A stretch of 7,092 nucleotides of DNA from Pseudomonadota bacterium (lineage in GTDB: Bacteria > Pseudomonadota > Alphaproteobacteria > Acetobacterales > Acetobacteraceae), in assembly GCA_021845555.1 (NCBI GenBank), contig JAJZVS010000201.1, positions 1 to 7,092 of the forward strand, written 5' to 3'. The position numbers and the translations under genes were made by a program. Every line of letters starts with the position of its first letter. The first letter of the stretch is position 1. Below are positions 5,355-7,092 of the stretch, piece by piece. A model generated the notes under the pieces. It saw only the letters and a list, made by a program, of their open reading frames with translations, did not search any database and was not told the origin of the DNA.

Positions 5355-5900
5355 ATGGACGCTCTTGCCCCCGATCTGCTGACGATCCTGATCGCGCCCC
5401 ACAAGGTGCTGAAGGCCCGCGCCCGCGCCGTGACCCCCGCGGACGCCGAGGCGGTGCGCGCGCTGATCCCGCGCATGTTCGCCACCATGTATCAGGCCCC
5501 CGGCATCGGTCTCGCCGCGCCGCAGGTCAACGTGAGCCTGCGGGTCGCCGTGGTCGATCTGATGGCGGACGAGAAGCCGGCGCCGATCGTGCTGGTCAAC
5601 CCCGAGATCGTCGCCGCCAGCCCCGAGCTCGCCACCCGCGAGGAAGGCTGCCTGTCGTTGCCCGGCCAGTATGCCGACGTGACGCGCCCGGCCCGGGTGG
5701 TGGTGCGCTTCCACGATCAGCTCGGCGCGCGCCACGAGATTACCGCCGAGGGGCTGCTGTCGGCCTGCATCCAGCACGAGATCGACCATCTGGACGGCGT
5801 GCTGTTCGTCGATCACATCTCGGCGCTGAAGCGCAACATGATCATGCGCCGGCTCGCCAAGGAACAGCGGCAGCAGCGCGAAGACGCCGCGAAGCGGTGA
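5355..5900 (+). CDS. def: Peptide deformylase
   Basis: Def removes the N-formyl group from the first methionine of nascent proteins; it is a cytoplasmic metalloenzyme acting at the ribosome exit. The product is 181 residues, the normal size. All three family motifs are intact: GIGLAAPQ (50-57), EGCLS (97-101) with the metal-binding Cys99, and QHEIDHLDG (140-148) with metal ligands H141 and H145 and catalytic E142. The C-terminal tail is basic/polar (KEQRQQREDAAKR), as is common in alphaproteobacterial forms. The ATG at 5355-5357 is chosen because the protein then begins MDALAPDLLTILIAPHKVLK, matching the family N-terminus. The frame is open far upstream, but that part runs antisense to the oxidoreductase. 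A nearby ATG at 5345 is in another frame. It overlaps fmt by 4 bases. Confidence 0.95.
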   Translation: MDALAPDLLTILIAPHKVLKARARAVTPADAEAVRALIPRMFATMYQAPGIGLAAPQVNVSLRVAVVDLMADEKPAPIVLVNPEIVAASPELATREEGCLSLPGQYADVTRPARVVVRFHDQLGARHEITAEGLLSACIQHEIDHLDGVLFVDHISALKRNMIMRRLAKEQRQQREDAAKR

Positions 5901-6817
5901 GCCTGCGCCTCGCCTTCATGGGCAGCCCGGACTTCGCGGTCCCGGCGCTGCTCGCCCTGCACGCCGCCGGGCACGCGATCGCCGCCGTCTATTGCCAGCC
6001 GCCGCGGCCGGCCGGACGCGGCCAGCGCGAGCAGCCGTGCCCGGTACACCGCGCCGCGCGCACGCTCGGCCTGACGGTGCGCACGCCGGCCCGGCTGCGC
6101 CACGCGACCGACGAGCACGCGGCGTTCGCCGCCCTCGGTCTCGATGCCGCGGTGGTGGCCGCCTACGGGCTGATCCTGCCGCCGGCGATGCTGGCGGCGC
6201 CGGCGCGCGGCTGCCTCAACATCCACGCCAGCCTGCTGCCGCGCTGGCGCGGCGCGGCGCCGATCCACGCGGCGATCCTGGCCGGCGACGCACGCACCGG
6301 CATCAGCATCATGCAGATGGACGCCGGGCTGGATACCGGGCCGGTGCTGCTGGCCGAGTCCGTGCCGATCCCGCCGCGCGCCACCGCGGCCGGGCTGCAC
6401 GACGTGCTGGCCGATCTCGGCGCGCGGCTGATCCTGCGCGCGCTGGCCGAACGCCCGGCCCCGGTGCCGCAGCCGGCGGCGGGCGCGACCTATGCGCCGC
6501 GCCTGACCCGCGAGGATGGGCGGATCGACTGGACGCAGCCGGCGGAAGCGCTCGATCGCCGCGTGCGCGCCTTCCTTCCCTGGCCCGGCTGCTTCACCAC
6601 GCTGGGCGGGCAGATGCTGAAAGTGCTGGCCGCGCGGGCGGAACCGGACGCGGCGGGTGAGGCCGCGCCTGGCACGGTGCTGGACGCGGGGCTGCTGGTC
6701 GCCTGCGGGCAGGGCGCGCTGCGGCTGGAGCGGGTGCAACTGGCCGGTCGCGCGCCGCTTGATGTGGCCGATTTCCTGCGCGGCCATCCGGTGCCCGCCG
6801 GCGCCAGCCTCGGCTGA
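5897..6817 (+). CDS. fmt: Methionyl-tRNA formyltransferase
   Basis: Fmt transfers a formyl group from 10-formyl-tetrahydrofolate to initiator Met-tRNA. The product is 306 residues, close to the usual 310-315. The N-terminal hydrolase fold begins LRLAFMGSPDFAVPALLALH. The substrate loop contains QPPRPAGRG (34-42). The active-site block NIHASLLPRWRGAAPI (108-123) has N108 and H110, with D146 in MDAGLDTGP, matching the E. coli triad N106/H108/D144 with a constant offset of two. The C-terminal tRNA-binding domain runs from about 205 and includes EDGRIDW and VRAFLPWPGCFT. The start is GTG 5897-5899, which shares GTGA with the def stop. An internal ATG at residue 8 would delete the first beta strand. 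The tight overlap with def indicates an operon with translational coupling. Confidence 0.95.
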   Translation: MSLRLAFMGSPDFAVPALLALHAAGHAIAAVYCQPPRPAGRGQREQPCPVHRAARTLGLTVRTPARLRHATDEHAAFAALGLDAAVVAAYGLILPPAMLAAPARGCLNIHASLLPRWRGAAPIHAAILAGDARTGISIMQMDAGLDTGPVLLAESVPIPPRATAAGLHDVLADLGARLILRALAERPAPVPQPAAGATYAPRLTREDGRIDWTQPAEALDRRVRAFLPWPGCFTTLGGQMLKVLAARAEPDAAGEAAPGTVLDAGLLVACGQGALRLERVQLAGRAPLDVADFLRGHPVPAGASLG

Positions 6818-6835
6818 TGCGCCGGCACGCCGCGT

Positions 6836-6843
6836 GGGAGGGG
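6836..6843 (+). promoter_or_regulatory. Strong ribosome binding site of truA
   Basis: GGGAGGGG lies 6 bases before the GTG at 6850 and fixes the truA start. The out-of-frame GTG at 6843 overlaps the site itself and is excluded. The fmt-truA gap (6818-6849) is only 32 bases and shows no terminator, so truA probably belongs to the same transcript. Confidence 0.7.
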
Positions 6844-6849
6844 TGACGG

Positions 6850-7092
6850 GTGACGGCGCACAGAGGCGTCACCTGGGCGCTGCTGATCGAGTACGACGGC
6901 GCCCCCTTCGTCGGCTGGCAGCGCCAGGCCCGCGGCGTGTCGGTGCAGCAGGTGCTGGAGGAAGCAGCGGCAAGGTTGGCCGGCGGACGCCCGGTCCTGG
7001 CCACCGTCGCCGGGCGGACGGATGCCGGGGTGCATGCCGCGGGGCAGGTGGCGCAGCTCGCGCTCGATCGCCCGATCGCGGCGGACAAGCTG
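6850..7092 (+). CDS. truA: tRNA pseudouridine(38-40) synthase TruA, N-terminal part, cut by window edge
   Basis: TruA isomerises uridines 38-40 in the anticodon arm of many tRNAs to pseudouridine. The first 81 codons are present and the gene runs off the right edge. The first beta strand reads ALLIEYDGAPFVGWQRQ (10-26), followed by SVQQVLEEAAARL and the catalytic motif GRTDAGVHA (55-63). Its nucleophilic aspartate is D58, close to D60 in E. coli TruA. The start is GTG 6850-6852 with a strong GGGAGGGG site. The def-fmt-truA order is a familiar alphaproteobacterial arrangement and fits co-transcription. The missing C-terminal portion cannot be judged. Confidence 0.93.
   Translation, partial: MTAHRGVTWALLIEYDGAPFVGWQRQARGVSVQQVLEEAAARLAGGRPVLATVAGRTDAGVHAAGQVAQLALDRPIAADKL

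Noticed and set aside
6490..7088. Minus-strand open frames opposite fmt and truA
   Set aside because: The plus strand has clear Fmt and TruA motifs, and the opposite frames show no domain or ribosome site.

Overview
This is a very GC-rich (roughly 70% or more by eye), gene-dense stretch of bacterial chromosome. The protein sequences and the neighbourhoods recO-parC and def-fmt-truA point to an alphaproteobacterium. Acetobacteraceae or another Rhodospirillales-type lineage is my best guess, but that placement comes from family resemblance and was not computed.

Layout. The left three quarters (67-5228) holds four genes on the minus strand, listed here in transcription order: an FAD-dependent oxidoreductase of the L-2-hydroxyglutarate oxidase type (5228-4122), a Fic-domain protein with its own inhibitory helix (4048-3245), recO for recombinational repair (3130-2279), and parC for topoisomerase IV subunit A (2289-67). 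recO and parC overlap by 11 bases. The right quarter is transcribed the other way and holds def (5355-5900), fmt (5897-6817) and the beginning of truA (6850 to the window edge). The two blocks diverge from a 126-base region (5229-5354) that holds weak promoter candidates for both directions and two inverted repeats.

How the genes work together. def and fmt handle the two ends of the N-formyl-methionine cycle: Fmt formylates initiator Met-tRNA and Def removes the formyl group from new proteins. They share a 4-base GTGA stop/start overlap. truA adds a tRNA-modification step, so the right-hand block is a translation-maintenance operon. recO and parC are both DNA-maintenance genes and look translationally coupled. 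The FAD enzyme and the Fic protein have no evident functional tie to them.

What stands out. Most of the window is conserved housekeeping DNA, and I see no convincing new multigene system. The most interesting features are: a roughly 95-base nested palindromic element sitting in frame inside recO, which adds about 30 low-complexity residues to RecO; a class II (self-inhibited) Fic protein directly upstream of recO; three copies of a 16-base tandem repeat covering the parC stop codon; a valine at the quinolone-contact serine position of ParC; and strong GC hairpins in the leaders of recO and def. No rRNA, tRNA, CRISPR array, insertion sequence or prophage gene was seen.
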